Shown: positions 43,718 to 53,208, numbered from the stretch's first letter. The stretch is DNA of 64,000 nt from Chitinophaga pinensis (GCA_902167325.1 LR632930.1:372001-436000); one strand, 5' to 3'. Program-made: numbers and translations. The notes: a model not told the origin generated them from the letters alone.

Positions 43718-45433
43718 ATGGAACTAACGAGAAAGGACAAACGCAAACAATACCTGAAACGGACACTGGCACTGGTGGCCGTGATCATTGCCATCAATAT
43801 CGCCGCGGGATACTTCCATGCCCGCCTCGATCTTACGGCCGAGCAGCGCTATACCCTCGCCCCCGCCACCCGCGATCTCCTCCGCAGGCTGGATGCGCCC
43901 GTGCAGATAGAAGTATATCTCAAAGGAAAATACCCCGCCGGCTTCCGCCAACTGTCTGACGCCACGCGTGAGCTGCTGGAAGAATTCCAGCAATATGGCG
44001 GAACCAACATACGGTTCACTTTCCTCAATCCCGGATCGGACCTCCCCGACTCCATGCGCGCCGCTTTCCAGGATACCCTCATGGCCAGAGGCATCCTCCC
44101 TTTCAACCTGCAGGTGCAGGACGACGGGAAAGACAGCTACGCCGAAAAACTCATTTTCCCCGGGGCAGTGGTGAAGTACAAAGACCGTGAAACGGCCGTC
44201 AACCTCCTGAAAAGTCAGGGTGGCATGGACCCCATGCAGGCGCTCAACAGCTCCGAAGCCCTCCTTGAATATAAATTCGCCAGCGCTATTTACCAGCTGC
44301 AGCAGAACCGCCGGCCGCTCATCGGTTATATGCTGGGGCATGGCGAGCCGGAAGGCCCGGAAGTGTACGATGCCCTTAAAACACTCCATGAACTGTACCA
44401 GGTAGATACCGTGAACCTCGCCACCACCCCTTCTATCCCCGAAGAATTTGATGCTTTGCTGTTCGTAAGGCCCATTCAAACCTTCACCGATTCAGATAAA
44501 CTGAAGATCGATCAATACGTGATGCAGGGCGGTAACATAGCCTGGTTCCTCGATAACCTGACGGCTTCAACCGACAGTTTGCGTGGCAGCGGCTTTGTGG
44601 CATTCGACCGTAACCTCCAGCTGGAAGATCTACTTTTTAAATATGGCGCCCGCGTGAATCAGGACCTGTTGCAGGATCTCCGGGCCGATATCATCCCCCT
44701 CGTGGTAGGGCATATGGGCGACAAACCGCAGATCGAACCGGTGCCCTTCCCTTACTTCCCGCTGCTCGCTTCCACCAACGCCCACCCTATCGTCAAGAAC
44801 CTTGATTATACCATGAGCCGCTTTGCCGGATCGGTAGACACGATGGCGGGCGGCGGTATTCAGAAAACCGTACTCCTCACCACCTCGGACCATAGCCGTA
44901 AGGTACGTGCCCCGGTACAGATCAGCCTGGAAAGCGTGCAGCAGCAACCTAACCCGCGCGAGTTCCGCCAGCGGTTCATCCCCGTGGCCGTATTACTGGA
45001 AGGGCGCTTCCCTTCTCTTTTCCGCAACCGCATAGGTGTGGAAGCGCAAAGGGAGTGGCAGTCGGTTTCCGGTAAACCCTTCCGCCCGGAGGCGGATACC
45101 GCCGGTAAAATGATTGTGGCGGGAGATGCAGACCTGGTGCTCAATGCCGTGTCACGCAAGAATGGCCCTATGCAAATGGGCGTCAACGAGTTCAATCCCG
45201 ATTACCAGTTTGCCAACAAGGAATTTTTCCTGAACGGGATGGATTACCTTACCAGTCACTCCCCCGTAATGGAAACACGCAACAAAGAGCTGACGCTCAG
45301 GCTGCTCGATGCGGAGAAGGTGCGCAAAGAAAAAACTACCTGGCAGATCATCGCTTTTGCCGTACCTATTGGCGCGATATTGCTGTTTGCCATGGTGTTC
45401 CAGTACCTGCGGCAGCGCAAGTATGCAAAATAA
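43718..45433 (+). CDS. gldG: gliding motility-associated ABC transporter substrate-binding protein GldG
   Basis: This 571-residue protein has one membrane helix near each end (about 14-34 and 545-565) and a large periplasmic part between. Segments such as LDLTAEQRYTLAPATRDLL, GHGEPEGPEVY and VMQGGNIAWFLDNL are typical of GldG. The frame includes a TTG six bases upstream, but the ATG at 43718 is better. It forms a two-gene operon with gldF. Confidence 0.94.
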   Translation: MELTRKDKRKQYLKRTLALVAVIIAINIAAGYFHARLDLTAEQRYTLAPATRDLLRRLDAPVQIEVYLKGKYPAGFRQLSDATRELLEEFQQYGGTNIRFTFLNPGSDLPDSMRAAFQDTLMARGILPFNLQVQDDGKDSYAEKLIFPGAVVKYKDRETAVNLLKSQGGMDPMQALNSSEALLEYKFASAIYQLQQNRRPLIGYMLGHGEPEGPEVYDALKTLHELYQVDTVNLATTPSIPEEFDALLFVRPIQTFTDSDKLKIDQYVMQGGNIAWFLDNLTASTDSLRGSGFVAFDRNLQLEDLLFKYGARVNQDLLQDLRADIIPLVVGHMGDKPQIEPVPFPYFPLLASTNAHPIVKNLDYTMSRFAGSVDTMAGGGIQKTVLLTTSDHSRKVRAPVQISLESVQQQPNPREFRQRFIPVAVLLEGRFPSLFRNRIGVEAQREWQSVSGKPFRPEADTAGKMIVAGDADLVLNAVSRKNGPMQMGVNEFNPDYQFANKEFFLNGMDYLTSHSPVMETRNKELTLRLLDAEKVRKEKTTWQIIAFAVPIGAILLFAMVFQYLRQRKYAK

Positions 45434-45482
45434 AGCTGCGGGAAACCATTATCTTTGCCATTCATTAAATTTTCCGTTTTAC

Positions 45483-46433
45483 ATGACACCGCAACAATGG
45501 ACGTATGCAGTTTTTGGAATTGTCATCGTTCTGGCCCTGATCTTCGACCTGGGGTTATTAAGTAAAAAAGGTGAAGTAATGTCCATTAAGAAGGCACTTA
45601 TCCAGACCTGTTTCTGGGTTGCGCTTTCCATGGGCTTCTTTGCATTCGTCTGGTTCGAAAACGGCTCCGGGATGGCCGTTGAGTACCTCAGCGCCTACCT
45701 GATGGAATGGTCGCTATCCATCGATAATATTTTCGTATTCATTCTCATTTTCGGATTCTTTAAGATTAAGGAATCGAGTTATGCACGGGTGCTGCTGATC
45801 GGTATCCTCATGGCCATCGTTTTCCGCGCCATATTTATTACCGTGGGCGTAGCCCTCATCGCACAGTTCGGCTGGATCCTCTATATCTTCGGCGCCTTCC
45901 TCGTTTACACAGGGGTGAAGATGTTTATGGTAGACCAGCACGAGGAATTTAAACCGGAAGAGAATTTTGCATACCGCATCATGCAGAAATACCTCCGCAT
46001 CTCCAATCAGCCGAACGTGGACAAATTCACCGTTCGCCATAATAACCGTATTTATTTCACAACACTTTCCGTTGTAGTGGTAATGCTTGCATTTACCGAT
46101 ATCGTGTTTGCGCTGGATTCCATCCCCGCAGTATTCGCTATTTCGAAAGAACCGCTTGTTGTATATACTTCCAATATTTTCGCCGTACTGGGTCTCCGCT
46201 CACTGTTCTTTTTACTGAGAGGCGCGGTAGACAAGTTCGACTACCTGCAGCAGGGCATCGCCATTGTGCTGGTATTTATTGGTCTGAAAATGCTGGCCGA
46301 GATATGGCACTTCAAGCTCCCGGTATGGGTATCGCTCGTAGTAATCGTGCTTTGCCTTGCAGGTTCCATTGTATATTCTATATTATTCGATAAGAAATTA
46401 CCGGTTAAACCGGCCGAGACGACAGAGAGTTAG
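45483..46433 (+). CDS. TerC family integral membrane protein
   Basis: This 316-residue protein has about nine membrane helices and the TerC/Alx family segments MEWSLSIDNIFVFILIF, with acidic residues in the membrane, and AFTDIVFALDSIPAVFAI. The family is linked to manganese export, pH response and tellurite resistance; Alx-type proteins export Mn2+. The function here is not set by neighbours. The long upstream extension of the frame overlaps gldG and is dismissed; the ATG at 45483 matches the family start. An exact TATCTTTG lies at 45450-45457. Confidence 0.92.
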   Translation: MTPQQWTYAVFGIVIVLALIFDLGLLSKKGEVMSIKKALIQTCFWVALSMGFFAFVWFENGSGMAVEYLSAYLMEWSLSIDNIFVFILIFGFFKIKESSYARVLLIGILMAIVFRAIFITVGVALIAQFGWILYIFGAFLVYTGVKMFMVDQHEEFKPEENFAYRIMQKYLRISNQPNVDKFTVRHNNRIYFTTLSVVVVMLAFTDIVFALDSIPAVFAISKEPLVVYTSNIFAVLGLRSLFFLLRGAVDKFDYLQQGIAIVLVFIGLKMLAEIWHFKLPVWVSLVVIVLCLAGSIVYSILFDKKLPVKPAETTES

Positions 46434-46445
46434 TTGATCCGAACT

Positions 46446-46481
46446 AAAAGCGCCCGTACATGAGAGTCTGCGGGCGCTTTT
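46446..46481 (+). terminator. terminator after the TerC gene
   Basis: AAAAGCGCCCG pairs with its complement around a 14-base loop and is followed by TTTT. Confidence 0.75.
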
Positions 46482-46500
46482 CGATTAAAACCATATAACA

Positions 46501-48993
46501 TTGTATACAGCAGAGAGTATCAGTAAGATCCTGAAGGGAGAATTGTTGCAACAGACCGGGCATCCGGAGATCGAACACATTTTGCTGGACAGCCGGAAAT
46601 TGCTTGTTGCCGAAACTTCCTTGTTCATTCCCCTTGTGAGCGATCGCCGCAATGCGCATCAGTACATCGATGATCTGTACAAAAAAGGCGTCAGCAACTT
46701 CGTGGTAAGTGAGCCTATTGCAACCGGCCTTTACCCGAATGCCAACATCATTTTAGTCAAAAACACCCTGCAGGCCCTCCATGCCCTCGTGGCCTGGCAC
46801 CGCCAGCATTTCAACATCCCCGTTATCGGTATCACCGGCAGCAATGGTAAAACCATCGTGAAAGAATGGATCTATCAACTGCTGGAGAAAGATAACAACA
46901 TCGTCCGCAGTCCGAAAAGCTATAATTCACAGATCGGGGTACCACTGTCCGTATGGCAGATGAAACCAGAAAACGATCTCGCTATTTTCGAAGCCGGTAT
47001 TTCACAGCCCGGCGAAATGGTGAACCTGGAAAAGATCATCCGCCCCACCATCGGCATCTTCACCAATATCGGCGAAGCCCATAACGAAGGCTTCCTCAAC
47101 ATCCGGCAGAAAGTGAATGAAAAGCTCGTGCTTTTCACCCGCAGCGATGTTTTGATCTATTGCAAGGATTACCTCGCCCTCAACGAGTGCGTGAATAACT
47201 TCCATAACCTCGTAGGGAAACGAGAGATCGACAACGCCCTGCAGCTCCTTACCTGGAGCCGTAAAACGGATGCCGACCTCCGCGTTATCTCCGTCGATAA
47301 GAACGACAACCACACCCGCATCGATGCGCTGTACAAACAGGAGCCTGTTTTCATCCGCATCCCCTTCGTGGATGAAGGATCTATCGAAAATGCCATCCAC
47401 TGCTGGGCGCTCATGCTCTACCTCGGTAAAGCACATGAAACCATCCAGGAACGGATGGATCACCTCGGCAACATTGCCATGCGGCTGGAAATGAAGCAGG
47501 GCATTAACAACTGCAGCATTATCAACGACAGTTATAACTCCGACCTCGGCTCACTCGCCATTGCACTGGAATTTCTCCAGCAGCAGCGCCAGCACCCCAC
47601 CCGTACCGTCATCCTCAGCGATATCCTGCAATCCGGGAAAAGCGAAGGCTCACTGTATGAAGAGGTGGCAGGTATGCTGGAAAGCAAAGGCATTAACAAG
47701 CTGATCGGTATCGGTAAAAATATTTCCCGCGAGAGGAAGAGCTTCGGGGCCGTGAAGAGCGAGTTCTATGCCGGCACTGAAGAATTTCTGCAACAGGTGA
47801 ACATGGCGGATTTCCAGAACGAGTCTATTCTCGTGAAAGGCGCCCGCGTGTTCCAGTTCGAGCGTATCGGCAAACTGCTGGAACAGAAAGCCCATCAGAC
47901 CATCCTCGAGATCAACCTTACCGCGCTGGCCCAAAACGTAAAAGCGTACCAGTCTATCCTGAAGCCCGGCACCAGGCTCATGGCCATGGTGAAAGCCTTT
48001 GCCTATGGCAGTGGCAGCTTCGAGATTGCCAACCTGCTGCAATTCCATGGCATCGATTACCTTGCCGTGGCATATGCGGATGAAGGCGTGGAACTGCGCC
48101 GCGCCGGCATCACCCTGCCCATCATGGTGATGAACCCGGAAACCAGCAGCTTCGACGCTATTTTACAGTGGAACCTGGAACCCGAACTGTACTCCATGCA
48201 CCTGCTGGAAATGTTCGAAGAATCAGTCCGCTATGCGAATAAATCCAATTACCCCGTACACATTAAACTCGATACCGGGATGCACCGGCTGGGCTTCGAA
48301 CAGCAGGACCTTCCGGCGCTGGCCCTGCGGCTCAATGCCGAAGGGCTTTTCAGGGTGCAGTCTATTTTCAGTCATCTTGCAGCCAGTGAAGATCCGGGGA
48401 AAGACGATTTCACTAAAATACAGTTCGACCGCTTCCAGAAAATGAGCACTGCACTGCAGCAACAGCTGGGGTACACGGTGATCCGCCATATTGCTAACAG
48501 CGCTGCCATTCAAAGGCATCCGCAAATGCAGCTGGATATGGTACGGCTGGGCATCGGGATGTATGGGGTAGACAGTGCGCATACCCTGCAGGATAAACTG
48601 CGGCATGTCAGCACTTTAAAGACCACCGTAGCGCAGCTGAAGCGTATTCCCAAAGGGGATACTGTAGGCTATGGCGCCACCTGGAAGGCAGAAGTTCCTT
48701 CACTGATCGCCACTGTACGGATCGGATATGCCGACGGATATATGCGCGCATTGGGTAACGGTAACGGCAAAATGCTGATCCGTAATAAACTGGCTCCCGT
48801 AGCCGGGGTAATTGCCATGGATATGCTCATGCTGGATGTAACCAATATCCCCGATGTAGCCGAGGGCGATGAAGTGATCGTGTTCGGCGAAGGCCTGCCA
48901 GTAGAGGATCTGGCCAAATGGGCCGGTACCATTCCGTATGAAATTCTGACAGGTATTTCCCAGCGGGTGAAGCGCGTTTATTTCCAGGAATAG
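46501..48993 (+). CDS. alr: bifunctional MurF domain / alanine racemase
   Basis: This 830-residue fusion joins a MurF-type ligase domain (about 1-455) to a PLP alanine racemase (about 460-830). The ligase part keeps the P-loop GITGSNGKTIVKE and IFEAGISQPGEM. The racemase part has the PLP lysine in MAMVKAFAYGSG, the catalytic tyrosine in TVGYGATW and GMHRLGF. It would make D-alanine and perhaps channel it to the wall precursor. The family N-terminus begins at a TTG (46501), with no ATG available. Such fusions are typical of Bacteroidota. A separate MurF lies at 38477. Confidence 0.94.
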   Translation: MYTAESISKILKGELLQQTGHPEIEHILLDSRKLLVAETSLFIPLVSDRRNAHQYIDDLYKKGVSNFVVSEPIATGLYPNANIILVKNTLQALHALVAWHRQHFNIPVIGITGSNGKTIVKEWIYQLLEKDNNIVRSPKSYNSQIGVPLSVWQMKPENDLAIFEAGISQPGEMVNLEKIIRPTIGIFTNIGEAHNEGFLNIRQKVNEKLVLFTRSDVLIYCKDYLALNECVNNFHNLVGKREIDNALQLLTWSRKTDADLRVISVDKNDNHTRIDALYKQEPVFIRIPFVDEGSIENAIHCWALMLYLGKAHETIQERMDHLGNIAMRLEMKQGINNCSIINDSYNSDLGSLAIALEFLQQQRQHPTRTVILSDILQSGKSEGSLYEEVAGMLESKGINKLIGIGKNISRERKSFGAVKSEFYAGTEEFLQQVNMADFQNESILVKGARVFQFERIGKLLEQKAHQTILEINLTALAQNVKAYQSILKPGTRLMAMVKAFAYGSGSFEIANLLQFHGIDYLAVAYADEGVELRRAGITLPIMVMNPETSSFDAILQWNLEPELYSMHLLEMFEESVRYANKSNYPVHIKLDTGMHRLGFEQQDLPALALRLNAEGLFRVQSIFSHLAASEDPGKDDFTKIQFDRFQKMSTALQQQLGYTVIRHIANSAAIQRHPQMQLDMVRLGIGMYGVDSAHTLQDKLRHVSTLKTTVAQLKRIPKGDTVGYGATWKAEVPSLIATVRIGYADGYMRALGNGNGKMLIRNKLAPVAGVIAMDMLMLDVTNIPDVAEGDEVIVFGEGLPVEDLAKWAGTIPYEILTGISQRVKRVYFQE

Positions 48994-49048
48994 CAGTGGA
49001 GGGAGACAACTTTGAAATAATACATTATTTTTGGAAAAATTTGAAGTT

Positions 49049-49711
49049 TTGAAATATCGGCACATTGTATGGATCGTGATCGGGATCCTTCTTATAGACC
49101 AGATCGTGAAATTCTGGATCAAGACGAATATGACGCTGGGAGAACATTTTCCGGTGATCGGAAGCCTGTTTCAGATTCATTTCATCGAAAATGAAGGGAT
49201 GGCCTATGGCTTGAAGTTCGGTGGGGAATTTGGCAAAATTGCCCTTACCCTCTTCCGCCTCGTAGCCGTGATCGTTGGGTTCTTTTATATAAAGAAGCTG
49301 GTTCGTGAAAAATATCACAATGGGCTGCTCCTTTGCGGCGCGCTGATTCTGGCGGGTGCAGCGGGCAACCTCATAGACAGTATGTTTTATGGAATGCTCT
49401 TTTCCGAAAGCACACCTTATGTGGTAGCAGAGTTCCTGCCTCCCGGTGGCGGTTACGGTACTTTCCTCCATGGTAATGTGGTAGACATGCTGTATTTCCC
49501 CCTGTTTGAAGGGTATTTCCCTAAATGGATGCCCATCTGGGGAGGAGAGCACTTCATCTTTTTCCGCCCGATATTCAACATCGCAGATGCCGCTATTTCA
49601 GTGGGTGTGATCGCCATCCTCATTTTCCAGAAACGCTTCCTCCACAAACCGGAAGAAGAGAAGGAAAAAGCAGTAGGTCCCCAGCCCGCGCTGGACGAAC
49701 CCGTAGCTTAA
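49049..49711 (+). CDS. lspA: lipoprotein signal peptidase (LspA)
   Basis: LspA cleaves the signal peptide of diacylated prolipoproteins in the inner membrane. This protein of 220 residues has four membrane helices, the catalytic Asp residues in GNVVDMLYFP and FNIADAAIS, and the conserved NEGMAYGL. It is longer than the enterobacterial enzyme because of an extra periplasmic loop and a charged C-terminal tail (KPEEEKEKAV). No ATG is usable; the TTG at 49049 gives the family-like start KYRHIVWIV, and a TTG at 49031 is an alternative that would add six residues. It follows the alr fusion by 55 bases. Confidence 0.92.
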   Translation: MKYRHIVWIVIGILLIDQIVKFWIKTNMTLGEHFPVIGSLFQIHFIENEGMAYGLKFGGEFGKIALTLFRLVAVIVGFFYIKKLVREKYHNGLLLCGALILAGAAGNLIDSMFYGMLFSESTPYVVAEFLPPGGGYGTFLHGNVVDMLYFPLFEGYFPKWMPIWGGEHFIFFRPIFNIADAAISVGVIAILIFQKRFLHKPEEEKEKAVGPQPALDEPVA

Positions 49712-49732
49712 TAGTATCCGCAATACTTTATA

Positions 49733-49766
49733 AAAAAAGCCGCTCCTTACGGAAGCGGCTTTTTTC
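49733..49766 (+). terminator. terminator after lspA
   Basis: GCCGCT pairs with AGCGGC, extended by A and T flanks and a bulged CC/GG pair, and ends in TTTTTT. Confidence 0.75.
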
Positions 49767-50071
49767 TTTTAGCTTAACCCAAAGAGCTGAAAACCAATTG
49801 CATTTAATAAAATCCACTCATTTAATCAATAATCCTGGCTTCCATTACATCACTGCCATATCCATACCTGTAGCCCGTGTATTATTCCCTAATACCATTA
49901 GATCAGACCTTTCCTGTTTAAGGGCAACCTGCCGCTATCTTTCCGCCCACTTCTGCCTGCTGAGCAAAGTACTTACACCGCAGCAGTACGGTATGCTGCG
50001 GTTACATATCAGTAACGAATCTCCCCAAACCAGCCACTGTATTGTATTTCAAAAATTCCATTCCACATTTC

Positions 50072-50102
50072 TTGCAAATTTCCAATTTCCCTTTTACATT
50101 TG
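50072..50102 (+). promoter_or_regulatory. promoter of the TonB-dependent receptor gene
   Basis: TTG (50072-50074), a 20-base spacer and an exact TACATTTG (50095-50102) match the Bacteroidota consensus. The conserved 16-base motif begins 3 bases later, over the expected start site. Confidence 0.55.
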
Positions 50103-50105
50103 TCT

Positions 50106-50121
50106 ACAATTCCTATAGACT
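50106..50121. promoter_or_regulatory. shared 16-base operator motif (copy 1)
   Basis: ACAATTCCTATAGACT occurs here and, identically, at 53178-53193, each time just past a -7 element. The core CTATAG is palindromic. Its position over the start site suggests a repressor site. Confidence 0.6.
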
Positions 50122-50149
50122 ATTAGTATTACTTAAGTTATAAAACTAT

Positions 50150-53014
50150 ATGAAAACAGTATTACAACGCTTCCGTTTCCTCTTTGCCCTGCCACTTTTG
50201 CTGGCTGTGACCGTTGCCAGCGGCCAGGAAAGCAGTATTATGCAGATATCAGGGAAGGTAAAAGACCAGGGGACCGGAGAACCAATACCGGGTGTGAGCA
50301 TCCAGGTGAAAGGCACTATTGCCGGGACCACCACGGATAATACCGGCACCTTTGTAATCAAAAGCCGCCTTAAATTCCCCTTCACACTCGTATTTTCCAG
50401 CATTGGTTTTGAATCGCAGGAATTCCTGGTAACGGGTACAGGCTCTAAGCTGGATATTGCCCTAGCCACCCAAACGCTGCTCGGTAAAGAAGTGGTAGTA
50501 ACCGCTTCCCGCGTGGAAGAACAGGCCCTCCGCTCACCCGTAGCCATTGAAAAGCTCGATATCCGCGCCATTAAGGAATCTCCCGCCCCCAGCTTTTACG
50601 ATGCCCTCGAAAATGTGAAAGGCGTACAGATGACCACCTCCAGTCTCACCTTTAAAGTACCCAACACCCGCGGCTTCAATATCCCCAACAACTTCCGGTT
50701 CATGCAACTGGTAGACGGGGTAGATATGCAGGCCGCCACCCTTGGGGTGCCACTGGGTAACGCCATCGGCCCTACTGAACTGGATATCCAAAGCGTAGAG
50801 ATCACGCCCGGTGCCGCCTCTGCCCTCTATGGGATGAATGCCATTAACGGCATGGCCAATCTGCAAACGAAAAGTCCTTTCCTGTATAAAGGTCTCAGCG
50901 TATATCAGAAGATCGGGGTAAACCATGTAGACGGGATCGATTACGACCCCAGCATACTCACTGAAACTGCCATCCGGTACGCACAATCCTTCCGCGATAA
51001 GTTCGCTTTCAAAGTGAACGTTAGCTATCTCCGCGGTACCGATTGGCGCGCCAGCACCCCTACCGACCAGAACGGTGCCGCCAACAGCCGCTTCCCTGCC
51101 CTTAACGGTGCAGCCAACAACCCCGCTTACGACGCCTGGAATAAATACGGTGATGAGAATAACAACAACGTATCTGTTGGGGTAACACTCAATGGTAAAA
51201 ACGAAACCTTCAATGTACGCCGCACCGGTTACTGGGAAAAAGATCTCGTAAACCCCGTAGTGGAAAACATCAAGGCCGACCTTGGCCTGTACTGGCGCAT
51301 CACCCCCAAGGCGGAACTCAGCTATACCTACCGCCGCGGACAAATGGATGGATTATTCCAGCGGGGTAACAAAATTCAGCTGGACGGTGTGGTAGTGCAA
51401 AACCATAAACTCGAACTCCGTGGTGCCGATTACTTCGTTCGCGGATATGTGATGCTGGAAAATACCGGTGACTCCTACAACCTCAAGCCGCTCACCGATA
51501 ACCTCGACCTCACCAATAAAAGCAACAACGCCTGGCGCGATGCCTTTAAGGCCAAACTGCAATCGGAAATAAACAGTGGTACAGAACTCGCTGAAGCCAT
51601 GCGCCGCGCACGTTCTACCGCCGATCAGGGCCGCGTACAGCCCGGTACACCGGAGTTTGATGCCCTGAAAAACACCATCATCGGTATCAATAACTGGGAC
51701 CACGCCGCTGCCGTAGCAGGTGCCCCGGCCACCGGAGGCGCCTGGCTGGATCAGCATAGCCGCGTATACCACTTCGATGCACAGTGGGACCTTACCCGCC
51801 ATGTAAAGCATTTTAACCTGCTCATTGGTACCGATGGCCGCCTTTATGAAGTGATCCCCGATGGTAACAACTTCGTGGACTTCACCAAGCCGGTGAAAGA
51901 CAGAACTACCCCCGGAGGCAAGAACGTACATTACAAGAAATTCGGCGGCTTTGCGCAGGTAAGCAAAACCTTCTTTGAAGATAAACTGAAGCTGGTAGGC
52001 TCTTTACGTGTAGACTACAACCCGGAGTTTGATCCCAAAATCAATCCCCGTATTGCAGCAGTATATACCCTTGCACAGAAACATAACTTCCGCGCCAGCT
52101 GGCAGAACGGCTTCCGCTTCCCCGCGCTGTTCGAAGCACTTTCCTTCGTGAACAACGGCAACGTACGCCGTGTGGGTGGCCTTTCGTATATCAACGACGG
52201 GCTTGGTTACCTCGAGAACTCCTACACACTTGCATCAGTTAACAACTTCAACAATGCAGTTAACAAAGATGTGGCCGATGGACTTACTGCCAACGATGCT
52301 GCACTTAAGAACAGGGCTATACTGGATGTAACGAACCTCAGTCCTACCCGTCCGGAGCGTATCAACTCCTTCGAAGTAGGGTACCGCAGCGTACTCCTCG
52401 GGCATAAATTCGTAATTGATGCAGACGCCTACTACAACCGTTACGACGGGTTCCTCGGTCAGGTAGAAGTAGCCGTACCTGCCACCGATAAAGTAGGTAC
52501 CGATGCATCGGTGACAGACATGCTGGCAGCTAACCGCAGCAAACAAACCCGCTACCGGGTATATACCAACGCCAAGAACACTTACGACAACTATGGCGCT
52601 TCCCTCGGGCTTACTTACAACTTCTACAAAAAATGGACAGTGGCCGGTAACCTGAACTACAACGACATCGTGGATAATAAGGATAAAGATGTATTCGCCA
52701 CCGGCTTCAATACGCCAGACTGGGTATCTAACCTGAGCTTCGGTAACCGTGAACTGTTTAAGAATTTCGGCTTCAATGTGGTATGGCGCTGGCAGAACAC
52801 TTTCGAGTGGGAAAGCCCCCTCGCCAATGGCAAGGTACCCGCCTTCAGCACAGTAGATGCACAGGTGAACTACCGCATCCCGAAATACAAGGCAACGGTG
52901 AAAGTGGGCGGCGCCAACCTCTTCAACCACCGGTACATCCAGTACGCTGCCGGCCCAACACTCGGCGGATTGTACTATGCTTCCATAACGCTGGAGGGCC
53001 TGCTTACCAAATAA
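50150..53014 (+). CDS. TonB-dependent outer-membrane receptor
   Basis: This 954-residue protein has a signal peptide (about 1-25), a carboxypeptidase-D-like domain (about 35-115), a plug with EVVVTASRVEEQ and LVDGVDMQAATLG, and a 22-strand barrel ending in YYASITLEGLLTK. It is a classical TonB receptor, not a SusC type, and has no SusD partner. The ligand is unknown. The operator it shares with a TauE/SafE permease gene suggests a common inducer, possibly a sulfur compound. It has its own terminator at 53092-53124. Confidence 0.92.
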   Translation: MKTVLQRFRFLFALPLLLAVTVASGQESSIMQISGKVKDQGTGEPIPGVSIQVKGTIAGTTTDNTGTFVIKSRLKFPFTLVFSSIGFESQEFLVTGTGSKLDIALATQTLLGKEVVVTASRVEEQALRSPVAIEKLDIRAIKESPAPSFYDALENVKGVQMTTSSLTFKVPNTRGFNIPNNFRFMQLVDGVDMQAATLGVPLGNAIGPTELDIQSVEITPGAASALYGMNAINGMANLQTKSPFLYKGLSVYQKIGVNHVDGIDYDPSILTETAIRYAQSFRDKFAFKVNVSYLRGTDWRASTPTDQNGAANSRFPALNGAANNPAYDAWNKYGDENNNNVSVGVTLNGKNETFNVRRTGYWEKDLVNPVVENIKADLGLYWRITPKAELSYTYRRGQMDGLFQRGNKIQLDGVVVQNHKLELRGADYFVRGYVMLENTGDSYNLKPLTDNLDLTNKSNNAWRDAFKAKLQSEINSGTELAEAMRRARSTADQGRVQPGTPEFDALKNTIIGINNWDHAAAVAGAPATGGAWLDQHSRVYHFDAQWDLTRHVKHFNLLIGTDGRLYEVIPDGNNFVDFTKPVKDRTTPGGKNVHYKKFGGFAQVSKTFFEDKLKLVGSLRVDYNPEFDPKINPRIAAVYTLAQKHNFRASWQNGFRFPALFEALSFVNNGNVRRVGGLSYINDGLGYLENSYTLASVNNFNNAVNKDVADGLTANDAALKNRAILDVTNLSPTRPERINSFEVGYRSVLLGHKFVIDADAYYNRYDGFLGQVEVAVPATDKVGTDASVTDMLAANRSKQTRYRVYTNAKNTYDNYGASLGLTYNFYKKWTVAGNLNYNDIVDNKDKDVFATGFNTPDWVSNLSFGNRELFKNFGFNVVWRWQNTFEWESPLANGKVPAFSTVDAQVNYRIPKYKATVKVGGANLFNHRYIQYAAGPTLGGLYYASITLEGLLTK

Positions 53015-53091
53015 CTGACAGCGTTCCGCAGCCTGCTGCGGCCGCTTTACCATACTATTGGAAACCCTGTTACACAAAAACCAACCTGCCA

Positions 53092-53124
53092 GGCGGAGAC
53101 CACTCAGGACTCCGCCAATTTTTT
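53092..53124 (+). terminator. terminator after the TonB receptor
   Basis: GGCGGAG and CTCCGCC form a 7-base stem around an 11-base loop and are followed by AATTTTTT, separating the receptor from the permease gene. Confidence 0.75.
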
Positions 53125-53142
53125 AAAATGGGGTAGAAATAT

Positions 53143-53173
53143 TTGGAGATACCGTGGATTACATCTATTTTTA
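53143..53173 (+). promoter_or_regulatory. promoter of the TauE/SafE permease gene
   Basis: TTG (53143-53145), a 20-base spacer and TATTTTTA (53166-53173, one mismatch to TAnnTTTG) have the same geometry as the receptor promoter at 50072-50102. Confidence 0.45.
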
Positions 53174-53177
53174 GTCC

Positions 53178-53193
53178 ACAATTCCTATAGACT
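53178..53193. promoter_or_regulatory. shared 16-base operator motif (copy 2)
   Basis: This is an exact copy of the motif at 50106-50121, placed 4 bases past the -7 element and 15 bases before the permease ATG. Confidence 0.6.
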
Positions 53194-53208
53194 TTTATTA
53201 ATAATTAT

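Larger units (their letters stand above)
49712..50149. other. 438-base region upstream of the TonB receptor
   Basis: After the lspA terminator this gap holds a 9-base hairpin ACCGCAGCA/TGCTGCGGT (49977-50002), a small GTTAC/GTAAC pair just after it, and then the receptor promoter and operator at 50072-50121. I see no gene and no riboswitch I can recognise. Confidence 0.5.

Noticed and set aside
49712..50149. Riboswitch upstream of the TonB receptor (B12, TPP or SAM type)
   Set aside because: No conserved B12-box, thi-box or SAM-type core could be found, and the mapped promoter leaves a leader of only about 40 bases.
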